Origin: Croceicoccus pelagius
GTDB taxonomy: Bacteria > Pseudomonadota > Alphaproteobacteria > Sphingomonadales > Sphingomonadaceae
Direction: 5' to 3'
Assembly (NCBI RefSeq): GCF_001661915.1
Contig: NZ_LYWY01000037.1
Coordinates: 1-64,000, forward strand
Length of the DNA: 64,000 nucleotides
Every line of letters begins with the position of its first letter. Position 1 is the stretch's first letter. Shown one piece after another: positions 7,784 through 15,821 of the stretch. Under the pieces are notes generated by a model. That model had not been told where the DNA came from and did no database searches. It worked only from the letters and a program-made list of their open reading frames with translations. Made by a program: the position numbers and the translations under genes.

Positions 7784-8871
7784 ACGCCCTTTATAGTGAA
7801 AATGAGAAGGGCCGGTCCATATGTCATGCTTGTGGCCAAACGATCCTAAGCGCTGAACCATACCTCCTCACCGACGCAATCGCAGCTTACATTGCGGCTC
7901 GCGAAGATCGAGCGAGTATTAGCGCAATCCGACCGAGGCTGGGACACATATTTACCTATTTGATAGAAAACGGACTGCAAGCCTCGCGGTGCGATGATGT
8001 CGATGAAGAATGGGTAGGTGACTTTCGTGAATGGAATATCGAAGTGCCCGTCGAGATCGGAAATGGGAACACGCGCGAACGGGCTCCAGGGACTGTCGAG
8101 GCCAGTGTTCGACAATTGGCAGCCGTTATAAACTTTGCAGCCACGAAGAAGCACACGGTGCATGGTGCCAGCTTTTCCCCAATTAAACCGAGAGATGTTA
8201 GCCATACACCCACCTATCGGGCACCGATTGAAACTTTGGGTGCAATGTTCCGCTATTGCACCAACCCGGACCGCCAAATTGGCGAAAGCAAAAAAGCATA
8301 CGCTAAGAAGATCAAGCAGCGCACCGAACTTCTGCATTTTCTCCAAATCAGCGTATCTACTTGGGCCCGTCCGGACGCCGCACATGATGTCTCCACTGAT
8401 CCAAAACGCCGCCAGTGGGACCCTGAACAGCGAAAACTCCGACTGAACCCAAAGGGCCGCACGCAGACGCGCAAGTTCCGCCCTACCGTGCCCATTGCCC
8501 GGCAGATGGCACCGCTACTCAACGCGACGACGGGCTATTATGTAAATGTTGCGTCTGTGCGGCAAGCTTGGGAGGGAATGCAAAGCGCATTGGGCTTGCC
8601 CGGGGATCGGGAGTCCGGGCTAAAGCTCATCCGCCGGTCCATGGCCCAACTGGCACGCAATCGGATGACCCGCGCAGAATGGATCGAAGGAAAGATTATG
8701 TTGGGTCACAATCGACCTGACCAATCTGATCTTTATGGCATGGACGAGCCTGGCGATTTGCCACGCGCTCTCGAGGTCACCGAGCAAATTATTGATGAAA
8801 TCATCATGCTGGCCCCGTTGGCATTTGCGAAAATCGATGCGGACCCAGAAGCCAAATCCGACTCAGAATAG
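7603..8871 (+). CDS. atypical tyrosine recombinase (phage-type integrase)
   Basis: This 422-residue protein has the layout of a tyrosine recombinase: an N-terminal Arm-like region (RGEYRLVYDRKRDG, WYDREAGRNRSRSTGT), a helical core-binding region (residues 90-200) and a divergent catalytic domain. Candidate catalytic residues are R256 (WARPDAAHD), R344 in KLIRRSMA where the usual His is Lys341, H369 (LGH) and Y378 (DLYGMDEP). A CxxC pair (C74, C77: ICHACG) suggests a small metal-binding insert. It ends in an amber codon, after which the same frame stays open for 43 more codons. It probably belongs to an island lying to its left. Confidence 0.75.
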   Translation: MRKATKPLYERGEYRLVYDRKRDGSLRSPFIQIVWYDREAGRNRSRSTGTQCLEDAERQLDALYSENEKGRSICHACGQTILSAEPYLLTDAIAAYIAAREDRASISAIRPRLGHIFTYLIENGLQASRCDDVDEEWVGDFREWNIEVPVEIGNGNTRERAPGTVEASVRQLAAVINFAATKKHTVHGASFSPIKPRDVSHTPTYRAPIETLGAMFRYCTNPDRQIGESKKAYAKKIKQRTELLHFLQISVSTWARPDAAHDVSTDPKRRQWDPEQRKLRLNPKGRTQTRKFRPTVPIARQMAPLLNATTGYYVNVASVRQAWEGMQSALGLPGDRESGLKLIRRSMAQLARNRMTRAEWIEGKIMLGHNRPDQSDLYGMDEPGDLPRALEVTEQIIDEIIMLAPLAFAKIDADPEAKSDSE

Positions 8872-8955
8872 CAAATCCGTGCGTATGTTCCGCTCATTTC
8901 ACCGGAGAAACACCGGGACGCTGATGTTGAGACAATCGCAAAAATGGCGGAAACG

Positions 8956-8970
8956 CTGGCGCACCCGACA
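8956..8970. repeat. Putative att core, left copy (15 bp, tRNA-Arg 3'-end sequence)
   Basis: CTGGCGCACCCGACA here is identical to 28049-28063, which spans the 3' CCA end, discriminator, acceptor strand and first T-stem bases of the tRNA-Arg gene. It lies 164 bp before the P4-type integrase, the expected place for an attachment site. A 15-bp exact match to a tRNA end by chance is unlikely over this distance. Confidence 0.7.
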
Positions 8971-9090
8971 TTGCTAAAACTTCTGTCGCAGGCAGTGTCG
9001 GGACGTCCCTAACTACACTGTAAAATCAGGGATTTGTCTTCTACCGTGTTCACGGTTGATCGCCCCCGTTTGCCTGCATTTCGTGTCCCA

Positions 9091-9111
9091 TGTGGGGTCG
9101 AAAGTTGGAAC
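9091..9111. other. Possible integrase arm-type site, left copy
   Basis: TGTGGGGTC, seven variable bases, then GGAAC. The same arrangement with identical spacing occurs at 27974-27994, near the other end of the element. Location just inside each att core suits integrase or excisionase arm binding. This is inference from position and repetition only. Confidence 0.4.
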
Positions 9112-9133
9112 AATTTTATGGTGTGTATAACCT

Positions 9134-10285
9134 ATGGCACTGACAGCATTGAAGGTGAAGAACGCCAAGCCCGGTCGCTACGTTGATGGCCGTGGCTTGT
9201 GTCTTTTCGTGAAGGAAAGCGGCTCCCGTAGTTGGGTCCTGCGGATGCAGCACAACGGCAGGCGACGCGACTACGGATTGGGATCGGCGCTTGATGTGAC
9301 GCTGACCGAGGCGCGAGACGCCGCAGCCGCATTGCGCCGCCAGGTCCGCGCCGGGATCGATCCGGTTGCCGAGCGGCGCAAGTCGCGCAAGGTGGTGCCC
9401 AGCTTCGAAACGGCAGCACGCGAGTGCTATGAGGCTTTGAAGGACGGCTGGAAGAACCAGAACTACCGCAACTGGATCGCCAGCATGGAAAACCACGTCT
9501 TCCCGCTGATCGGCAGGAAGGCCGTCGATCAGGTGGATAGCACCCACGTGGTCGAGGTGCTCACGCCCATCTGGCTCGAAATCCCCGACACGGCTCGTAA
9601 GATCTTGCAGCGCATCGGTGCCGTGCTCGACTTTGCGCACATCAAGGGTTGGCGCGAGGAAGAGGCCGCGCTGCGCTCTGTCCGCAAGGGATTGCCGCGC
9701 CAGACCGACAAGGTCGAACACTTCAAGGCCATGCCCTATGCAGAAATTCCGGCGTTCATGAAGGAGCTGGCGACCGCATCACCCACCACGGGCCGCGATG
9801 CCCTGCGTTTCACGATCTACAACGCCGTGCGGTCAAGCGAGACGCGCAAAGCCGTCTGGACCGAGATCGACCTCGAAAAGGCGGTCTGGACCATCCCCGG
9901 CGAGCGCATGAAGGCAAAGGAAACGCATGTGGTGCCGCTCCCTAAGGCAGCAGTTTCGATTCTGCGTCGGCGCTGGAAAATGCGCACGAGCGACGATGGA
10001 CTTGTGTTCTCCAACAATGGTGAGAAGCCCATCAGCGACATGACAATGACCAAGATGTTGCGCGATGCGGGGATCAAGGGCGCGACCGTCCATGGCTTCC
10101 GTTCCGCCTTTACTGATTGGGCGGCGGAGAAGACCGACTTTCCGAAGGAAGTGGCCGACAAGGCCTTGGCTCACAAGCTGAGCAACCAGGTCGAAGCCGC
10201 CTATCGCCGCACCGACTTCTTCGACAAGCGGCGTGACTTGATGGCTGCGTGGGCGGAGTTTTTGGCCCCTGATCCGGCAAGGTAG
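9134..10285 (+). CDS. P4-type tyrosine integrase with DUF4102 Arm domain
   Basis: This 383-residue integrase catalyses site-specific insertion and excision of the island. The N-terminal DUF4102 Arm-binding domain (LTALKVKNAKPGRYVDGRG ... RDYGLGSALDVTLTEARD) is followed by a core-binding domain (about 90-190). The catalytic domain has R233 (NAVRSSE), H320-G-F-R323, H347 (LAH) and the nucleophile Y357 (EAAYRRTD). All catalytic positions are intact. It sits 164 bp inside the left att core and reads inward, an arrangement typical of tRNA-integrated islands. Confidence 0.93.
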   Translation: MALTALKVKNAKPGRYVDGRGLCLFVKESGSRSWVLRMQHNGRRRDYGLGSALDVTLTEARDAAAALRRQVRAGIDPVAERRKSRKVVPSFETAARECYEALKDGWKNQNYRNWIASMENHVFPLIGRKAVDQVDSTHVVEVLTPIWLEIPDTARKILQRIGAVLDFAHIKGWREEEAALRSVRKGLPRQTDKVEHFKAMPYAEIPAFMKELATASPTTGRDALRFTIYNAVRSSETRKAVWTEIDLEKAVWTIPGERMKAKETHVVPLPKAAVSILRRRWKMRTSDDGLVFSNNGEKPISDMTMTKMLRDAGIKGATVHGFRSAFTDWAAEKTDFPKEVADKALAHKLSNQVEAAYRRTDFFDKRRDLMAAWAEFLAPDPAR

Positions 10286-10422
10286 AGTCAATATTGGCGC
10301 GTCCCTCCCCAGAGGCACCCCGAGGGACGACGATTTCTTTCATACAAATGCAATTTGCAGAAAATCTACCTTTAGCCGACATACGTAACGCAATCGGCCG
10401 GTTGTGGACTGAGAATATCGCG

Positions 10423-11721
10423 ATGAAAAGTTTGTCATATCTGGCAATAGCCAGCCTTGCTCTGCTCTGTTCTTGTGGTGAGGCCGGGTCAACATCGGAC
10501 CCGGATGTAGGTCTGCAAGTTCAGACCGATCAAAGACCAGAACGAACGGAAGTGCCGCAACCTGATCCGGAGCAGTACGAATTAACCTCGTCTGGTCCGC
10601 TTAGCCTAGAAATGGTCCGTCGCGTCAGCTTGCCACGAAGATCTACCGGAAATTCGCCGCCCAGTATCTCCCCAGATGGGACGAAGTTCTTTGCCTACAA
10701 CGGAATACAGGGACTTTGGGTTAATTCGGTGATGTCAGATGAGGCGGCCAACAATCCTGTAGGCCGTGTTGCGCTTGAAGGGTTTGGTCACGCCGAAACT
10801 GTGCCATTCACCTGGTCAGCGAATTCGCGATCGATTCTCGGTGTTAGACAGGCGACAGCAGTGCCGAGTGGATTTGCCCAAGGACCGATGTCGACCGTAG
10901 AAATCGCTGTTGATGGCTCCGTTCGTGAGCTACCCGGACTCGAACATCGAGCTGGCAATCTGGATGGGCTTCTCTGGGTTGGAAATCGCGGACTGGCACT
11001 TGCCGAGTTTGGCACAAAGGGTAGCTACTACAAGCCCGAGCTGGACAACGCGGAGCCGACGCTCGCGATTGTCGATGCGCGGCGTGGACGGGTCATCCAG
11101 TCATTTGAGATGCCCCCATCAGTTGGCCCTCGGAACAGGACTTTGATCACTGGCGTTGATGCACGAATTGATGGAAATGGACGAGTATTTGCACTTCTCG
11201 CGGCTACGGGCGATCCGAACGGAACGCGCTGGTTCTTGCTGCGGCAGGGCAACGCCATTCGCCAGCTTGCCATGGATGTCGGGAGGGTCTCGCCCAAACG
11301 GTTTGCTGTAACCCCAGACCTGAAATCCGTGCTTGTTGTTCATGATCTCAGCGCAACTGGTGTCATTTGTGAAATTTGGAGCCAGCAGCCCTGTCCGCCC
11401 CCGACACCGGTTTCTGGCACTGTGGCTGACTTGCGAGACCTTGAAACGGGCAGGATCATCTGGTCGATCAGGGGGACGGCAACCAATTTTTCGCGGGGCA
11501 TAAAGCCCGCCATCAGCAATGATGGAAACTACGCCCTTATCGCAATCCCGCCAAACGAAGGAGGCGGTGAGACGATTGCACTAATTTCCATGCGCGACGG
11601 TCGCGTCCTCCAGGAAATTGATAACTTGCCAACGTTCGCGGAGAGCGTCAGTTTCAGCGAAGACGACGAGATGATATGGATCAGCGGTCTAGACCTGTTG
11701 TTTTCGTATCGGATGCAATGA
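10423..11721 (+). CDS. putative lipoprotein with beta-propeller-like repeats
   Basis: I chose the ATG at 10423 because it gives a lipoprotein signal (MKSLSYLAIASLALLCSCGE) with Cys near residues 16-18; the frame is open further upstream but encodes implausible sequence. The mature 410-odd residues contain repeated blade-like segments (SPDGTKFFAYNG, WSANSRSILGV, TPDLKSVLVVHD, SNDGNYALIAI) resembling WD40/TolB-type propellers. Function is unknown. It lies between the integrase and the regulator pair and has codon use less GC-rich than the core genes, so it is probably island cargo. Confidence 0.7.
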   Translation: MKSLSYLAIASLALLCSCGEAGSTSDPDVGLQVQTDQRPERTEVPQPDPEQYELTSSGPLSLEMVRRVSLPRRSTGNSPPSISPDGTKFFAYNGIQGLWVNSVMSDEAANNPVGRVALEGFGHAETVPFTWSANSRSILGVRQATAVPSGFAQGPMSTVEIAVDGSVRELPGLEHRAGNLDGLLWVGNRGLALAEFGTKGSYYKPELDNAEPTLAIVDARRGRVIQSFEMPPSVGPRNRTLITGVDARIDGNGRVFALLAATGDPNGTRWFLLRQGNAIRQLAMDVGRVSPKRFAVTPDLKSVLVVHDLSATGVICEIWSQQPCPPPTPVSGTVADLRDLETGRIIWSIRGTATNFSRGIKPAISNDGNYALIAIPPNEGGGETIALISMRDGRVLQEIDNLPTFAESVSFSEDDEMIWISGLDLLFSYRMQ

Positions 11722-11772
11722 TCTGTCCACTCGCAATGACAGCAATCCGATCTGTCAGCATCGTTATAGTCC

Positions 11773-11994
11773 CTACTTGGTATCGTGACGATTTCGCTTC
11801 AACTTGTCCGAGCTTCGCCGTCCGACCAGTTCACGCAAACTGGCAGTGGTAACGCGGGTTGCCTTGCCAATCTTCACCGTTTCGACTTCGCCACGGGAGA
11901 TCAGCTCGTAAAGCTTCGTGCGCCCGATGCCGATCATGCGGGCAGCGTCATTGATCCTGACGCAGATCGGCTCGACAGGTTGATGGCCGCTCAT
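11773..11994 (-). CDS. excisionase-family DNA-binding protein
   Basis: The 73-residue product is a MerR-type winged-helix excisionase: INDAARMIGIGRTKLYELIS is the HTH, followed by the wing EVETVKIGKATRVTTASLREL. Such proteins bend att DNA and set the direction of integrase action, or act as regulators. It overlaps the upstream AlpA-like gene by ATGA, so both are made together. Divergent orientation to the defence operon may let the pair regulate island genes. Confidence 0.85.
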   Translation of the reverse strand: MSGHQPVEPICVRINDAARMIGIGRTKLYELISRGEVETVKIGKATRVTTASLRELVGRRSSDKLKRNRHDTK

Positions 11995-12197
11995 TGCGCC
12001 GGTTCCTCTTCACGATAGTGAGCGGGATCGGCAATCCAGCGATTGATGGCTGACTCATGCCAGCCCGCGCCATGGATGCTGATCTTGACCTGCGACGGGA
12101 ATGTGCCCTCGGCGATCTTGCGATAAATGGTGGAGCGGGAAAGGCCGGTGCGGTCGAGCACGGTCTTGAGGCGGATAATGCGTTCGGTATTCGACAT
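11991..12197 (-). CDS. AlpA-family transcriptional regulator
   Basis: This 68-residue protein matches the AlpA/phage_AlpA family: RIIRLKTVLDRTGLSRSTIYRK is the HTH, then EGTFPSQVKIS and GWHESAINRWI. AlpA activates integrase/excision genes in P4-like elements. Together with the overlapping excisionase-type gene it forms a two-gene recombination-control unit. Its promoter would lie in the 461-bp gap before the defence operon. Confidence 0.88.
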   Translation of the reverse strand: MSNTERIIRLKTVLDRTGLSRSTIYRKIAEGTFPSQVKISIHGAGWHESAINRWIADPAHYREEEPAQ

Positions 12198-12658
12198 GGG
12201 GCATTCTCACTTTGATACTGGCGGCCCCTCACCGGAACATAATGAGAACTTTTCAACGCAACTCAAGGATGTTGGGCAAACAGAACGGGCTTCACGCGCA
12301 CCCAAATGCAGCTGTAGTTTGGGAAGCAGGACAACTACGCATCTCTCGGGACAACCACGGACTTGAGATCGGGCAAGCTGATCAGACGCAAGATTTTTCT
12401 CAACCCGTCCCGGGCTCAATCCGCTGGCTATGCTCGATCGTTGGCGGCGGTATCGTTGCTGAGAAATGCGTGAGGTCAGACCTACATGATTCGCGCTTCC
12501 ATTCAGGAATTAGGGTGCGGCTGGTTTGCGAAAGGGCCAAAACGCATAGCCTCGCTTAGTGTTCTGCCGAATCTGTAAACCAGGGCCACAAACGCAGCAT
12601 CAATTGGATTGATGCACCAAGAATTGACAGAGCCGCCATTTTGGAGCAAGCGGCTCGC
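12198..12658. other. Intergenic control region between regulators and defence operon
   Basis: No convincing gene is visible in these 461 bp; short frames on both strands lack family resemblance. It must hold the divergent promoters of alpA (minus) and the restriction operon (plus), and it contains a perfect inverted repeat at 12597-12615. Confidence 0.5.
12597..12615. promoter_or_regulatory. Perfect inverted repeat upstream of defence operon, candidate operator
   Basis: GCATCAAT (12597-12604), TGG, ATTGATGC (12608-12615) is an exact 8-bp palindrome with a 3-bp centre. It lies 44 bp before the first ATG of the operon, where a repressor or controller protein would act. No C-protein gene is seen, so AlpA, the excisionase-type protein, or RhuM are possible binders. 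Function is inferred. Confidence 0.5.
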
Positions 12659-13282
12659 ATGAAGCGGTTTGACGCATATGATTCGGGTTTACTTGCTGAC
12701 CTAGCGTCGATTTCGGCGGGTTATCCCTTCCGTGGCAAGATCGACGCCCTCCCCGAAGGCGACGTTGCCGTGATTCAAATGCGCAACGCTGATCCCGAAA
12801 CCGGGATCGATTGGGAAGGCCTTGCGCGTATCGAGCTGCCACGGGCATCTGCGAAGGCATTTCTGAGGCCTGGTGACATCATCTTGTCCACACGCGGTGG
12901 ACGCAACTTCCCCTACTGCATCAAGGAACGCGACGAGCGGGTCGTCTGCTCGCCGCATTTCTTCGTGATCCGCGTCAGAACGGACGCGATCCTCCCCCAA
13001 TTCCTGGCCTGGCAGATGATGCAGAAGCCCGCGCAGGACTATTTCGCGGCGGGCGCGACCGGCTCCTACATCCTGAATCTCAAGCGCGAGGTGGTGGAGA
13101 ATCTTCCGATCGCCATTCCGCCGCTCCCGCAGCAGCAGCATATCGCCGACCTTGATGTGGCTATGCGCGGCGAACGCGCGATCCTGACGCAACTTATCGA
13201 CAACAGAGCCGCCGAAATGACGGCCATTGCCCAACAGCTGCTTGCACCTGCCTTTCAGCGCCCGGAACAGAGAGCATCATGA
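12659..13282 (+). CDS. HsdS-like specificity protein with a single target-recognition domain
   Basis: This 207-residue protein resembles half of a type I restriction specificity subunit: one target-recognition domain (about 10-155) with LPRASAKAFLRPGDIILSTR, then the conserved region NLPIAIPPLPQQQHIADLDV leading into a coiled helix. A normal HsdS has two TRDs in about 400 residues. The ATG at 12659 is preferred to an in-frame TTG 18 bases earlier. It overlaps hsdM by ATGA. It might homodimerise to recognise a palindrome, pair with the full HsdS encoded downstream, or shape MTase specificity in another way. Confidence 0.75.
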   Translation: MKRFDAYDSGLLADLASISAGYPFRGKIDALPEGDVAVIQMRNADPETGIDWEGLARIELPRASAKAFLRPGDIILSTRGGRNFPYCIKERDERVVCSPHFFVIRVRTDAILPQFLAWQMMQKPAQDYFAAGATGSYILNLKREVVENLPIAIPPLPQQQHIADLDVAMRGERAILTQLIDNRAAEMTAIAQQLLAPAFQRPEQRAS

Positions 13283-14787
13283 ACGACCAGATCAAACAGG
13301 ACGAAGTGAACAAGGCCGTTTGGGCCGCCTGCGACACCTTTCGCGGGACGGTCTCTGCCGACGTTTACAAGGACTACGTCCTTACCATGCTGTTCCTGAA
13401 GTACCTGTCGGACGTTTGGCAGGACCACTACGACGAATACAAGAAGCAGTATGGCGACACGCCTGAGCTGATCGCGGAACTGATGACGAACGAGCGCTTC
13501 GTCCTGCCGGAATCCGCCAACTTCACCACGCTCTACAAGGCGCGGCACGAGCCGGGGAACGGTGAGCGGATCGACAAGGCGCTGCACGCCATTGAAGAGG
13601 CAAACGTCGGCAAGCTGCGCGACGTGTTCCAGGACATCAGCTTCAACTCCAACAAGCTGGGTGAAGAAAAGCAGAAGAACGACATTCTGCGCCACCTGCT
13701 GGAAGACTTCTCGCGGCCCGAGCTGAACATGCGCCCCTCACGCATTGGAAATCTGGACGTGATCGGCAACGCCTACGAATTCCTAATCAAAAACTTCGCC
13801 GCCGATGCAGGCCGCAAGGCAGGCGAATTCTACACCCCGCCCGAAGTGTCCGAACTTATGGCCGAGATCATGGACATGGCCGAGGGCGAGGAAGCCTGCG
13901 ATCCCACCTGCGGTTCCGGCTCGCTGTTGATGAAGTGCGGTCGCCGCGTGCAGGCCAAGTTCGGCGGATCGAAGAAATACGCGCTCTATGGCCAGGAATC
14001 GATCGGCAGCACCTGGGCGCTCGCCAAGATGAACATGTTCCTCCACGGCGAGGACAATCACCGTATCGAATGGGGCGACACCATCCGCAACCCCAAGTTG
14101 CTCGACGCCGAGGACCGGCTGAAGCACTTCGATGTGGTCGTCGCCAATCCGCCGTTCAGCCTGGACAAGTGGGGCGTCGACACGGCGGAGAACGACCGGT
14201 TCGGTCGTTTTCGTCGCGGCGTGCCGCCCAAGACCAAGGGCGACTATGCTTTCATCCTCCACATGATCGAAACGATGAAACCAAGGACTGGGCGCATGGC
14301 CGTGGTCGCGCCGCATGGCGTGCTGTTCCGGGGTTCGAGCGAGGGTAAGATCAGGCAGAAGCTGATCAAGGAAAACCTGCTCGAAGCGGTGATCGGCCTG
14401 CCGGAAAAGCTGTTTTACGGCACCGGCATTCCGGCCTGCATCCTCATTTTCCGCAAGACCAAGACGGACGACAAGGTACTGTTCATCGATGCCAGCCGCG
14501 AGTTCAAATCGGGCAAGAACCAGAACCAGCTCGAAGAAGGCCACATCGCGAAGATCGTCGAGACCTACCGCAAGCGTGAGACGGTCGAGAAATACGCCTA
14601 TCTCGCCACGCCCGAGGAGCTGGCCGAGAACGACTACAACCTCAACATCCCGCGTTACGTCGATACCTTCGAGGAAGAGGAGGAGATCGACCTGGTCGCC
14701 GTCCGCGCGGAGCGGCTGAAGCTCAAGGCCGAGCTGTCCGCGCTGGAGGAGAAGATGGACGGCTACCTCAAGGAGCTTGGCTACTGA
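13279..14787 (+). CDS. hsdM: type I restriction-modification system DNA methyltransferase subunit M
   Basis: The 502-residue protein methylates adenine N6 at sites chosen by HsdS. The HsdM N-terminal helical domain (1-150) is followed by the Rossmann methylase core, with GEFYTPPEV (182-190), motif I CDPTCGSGS (207-215) and catalytic motif IV NPPF (290-293). The C-terminal tail has a helical region. All key motifs are intact. It is the second gene of the overlapping operon, with 4 nt shared with the upstream gene and 1 nt with RhuM. Confidence 0.96.
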   Translation: MNDQIKQDEVNKAVWAACDTFRGTVSADVYKDYVLTMLFLKYLSDVWQDHYDEYKKQYGDTPELIAELMTNERFVLPESANFTTLYKARHEPGNGERIDKALHAIEEANVGKLRDVFQDISFNSNKLGEEKQKNDILRHLLEDFSRPELNMRPSRIGNLDVIGNAYEFLIKNFAADAGRKAGEFYTPPEVSELMAEIMDMAEGEEACDPTCGSGSLLMKCGRRVQAKFGGSKKYALYGQESIGSTWALAKMNMFLHGEDNHRIEWGDTIRNPKLLDAEDRLKHFDVVVANPPFSLDKWGVDTAENDRFGRFRRGVPPKTKGDYAFILHMIETMKPRTGRMAVVAPHGVLFRGSSEGKIRQKLIKENLLEAVIGLPEKLFYGTGIPACILIFRKTKTDDKVLFIDASREFKSGKNQNQLEEGHIAKIVETYRKRETVEKYAYLATPEELAENDYNLNIPRYVDTFEEEEEIDLVAVRAERLKLKAELSALEEKMDGYLKELGY

Positions 14788-15821
14788 TGGCGGGCGAAAT
14801 CATCCAGTACCAGACGGAGGACGGCGTCACCGTCATTCGCCTTCAGGCGAGTGACGGCAGCGTATGGCTGAGCCAGGCCGATATGGCCGAGCTGTTTCAG
14901 GTTACACCGCAGGCGATCACTCAGCACATCCGGGCAATCTACGAGGATGGCGAGCTGGATCAGGACGCAACCTGTAACGATTACTTACAAGTTCGAACCG
15001 AGGGCAAACGCGAGGTTTCCCGCCAGATTGCGCACTACAACCTGCAAATGATCCTCGCCGTTGGCTTCCGCGTGCGGTCGCTGCGGGGCATGCAATTCCG
15101 GCGCTGGGCATCGGAGGCGTTGAGCGAATATCTGGTCAAGGGCTTCGTCATGGATGACGAGCGCCTGAAGGAGCCGGACAACGACTATTTCGAAGAGCTG
15201 CTCGCCCGCATTCGCGACATTCGGGCATCGGAAAAGCTGTTCTACAAGAAGGTGCTCGATATCTACGCAACCGCCGTGGACTATGATCCGAAGGCGGAGG
15301 CGAGCCAGCAGTTCTTCCAGACGGTGCAGAACAAGATGCACCACGCCGCCCACGGCCAGACAGCGGCGGAAACCAAACTGGCGCGCGCCGACAGCGCTAA
15401 GCCGATGATGGGGCTGACCAGCTGGACGGGCGAGAAGAAGGGCCGCCTGCCCACTAAGCAGGATGCGCAGGTGGCGAAGAATTACTTGGCAGACGACGAG
15501 ATGGAGACGCTCAACCGCGTTACCGTCGCTTTCCTGGAATTTGCCGAGGCAATGGCGAAGAACCGCAAGCCGATGCACATGGCCGACTGGATCGCCAAGC
15601 TGGATGATTTCCTGAAGCTGGGCGATCACCCGCTGCTCGATGGTGCGGGCCGGGTTTCCGCCAAGCAGGCACAGAGCCACGTCGATGCCGAATACGACCG
15701 CTGGCACACCCGCGCGATCAACGCGCCGAGCGCGGTCGAGCAGCATTTCATCGAGGCCAGCGCGAAGGTGAAGAAGCTCGCCGCCGACAAGCCCGCCAAG
15801 GGCAAGGGCGGTGCGAAATGA
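14787..15821 (+). CDS. RhuM family protein
   Basis: This 344-residue protein belongs to the RhuM family, first named from a Salmonella pathogenicity island and widespread within type I restriction loci. The N-terminus carries a KilA-like or DNA-binding motif (WLSQADMAELFQVTPQAITQH, then HYNLQMILAVGFRVRSLRGMQF). A helical middle (YFEELLARIRDIRASEKLFYKK) follows, with a Lys-rich tail. Its molecular role is unknown. It starts within the hsdM stop codon (TGATG) and ends overlapping hsdS by ATGA, so it is translated as part of the RM system. DNA-binding regulation of the operon is one possibility. Confidence 0.9.
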   Translation: MAGEIIQYQTEDGVTVIRLQASDGSVWLSQADMAELFQVTPQAITQHIRAIYEDGELDQDATCNDYLQVRTEGKREVSRQIAHYNLQMILAVGFRVRSLRGMQFRRWASEALSEYLVKGFVMDDERLKEPDNDYFEELLARIRDIRASEKLFYKKVLDIYATAVDYDPKAEASQQFFQTVQNKMHHAAHGQTAAETKLARADSAKPMMGLTSWTGEKKGRLPTKQDAQVAKNYLADDEMETLNRVTVAFLEFAEAMAKNRKPMHMADWIAKLDDFLKLGDHPLLDGAGRVSAKQAQSHVDAEYDRWHTRAINAPSAVEQHFIEASAKVKKLAADKPAKGKGGAK

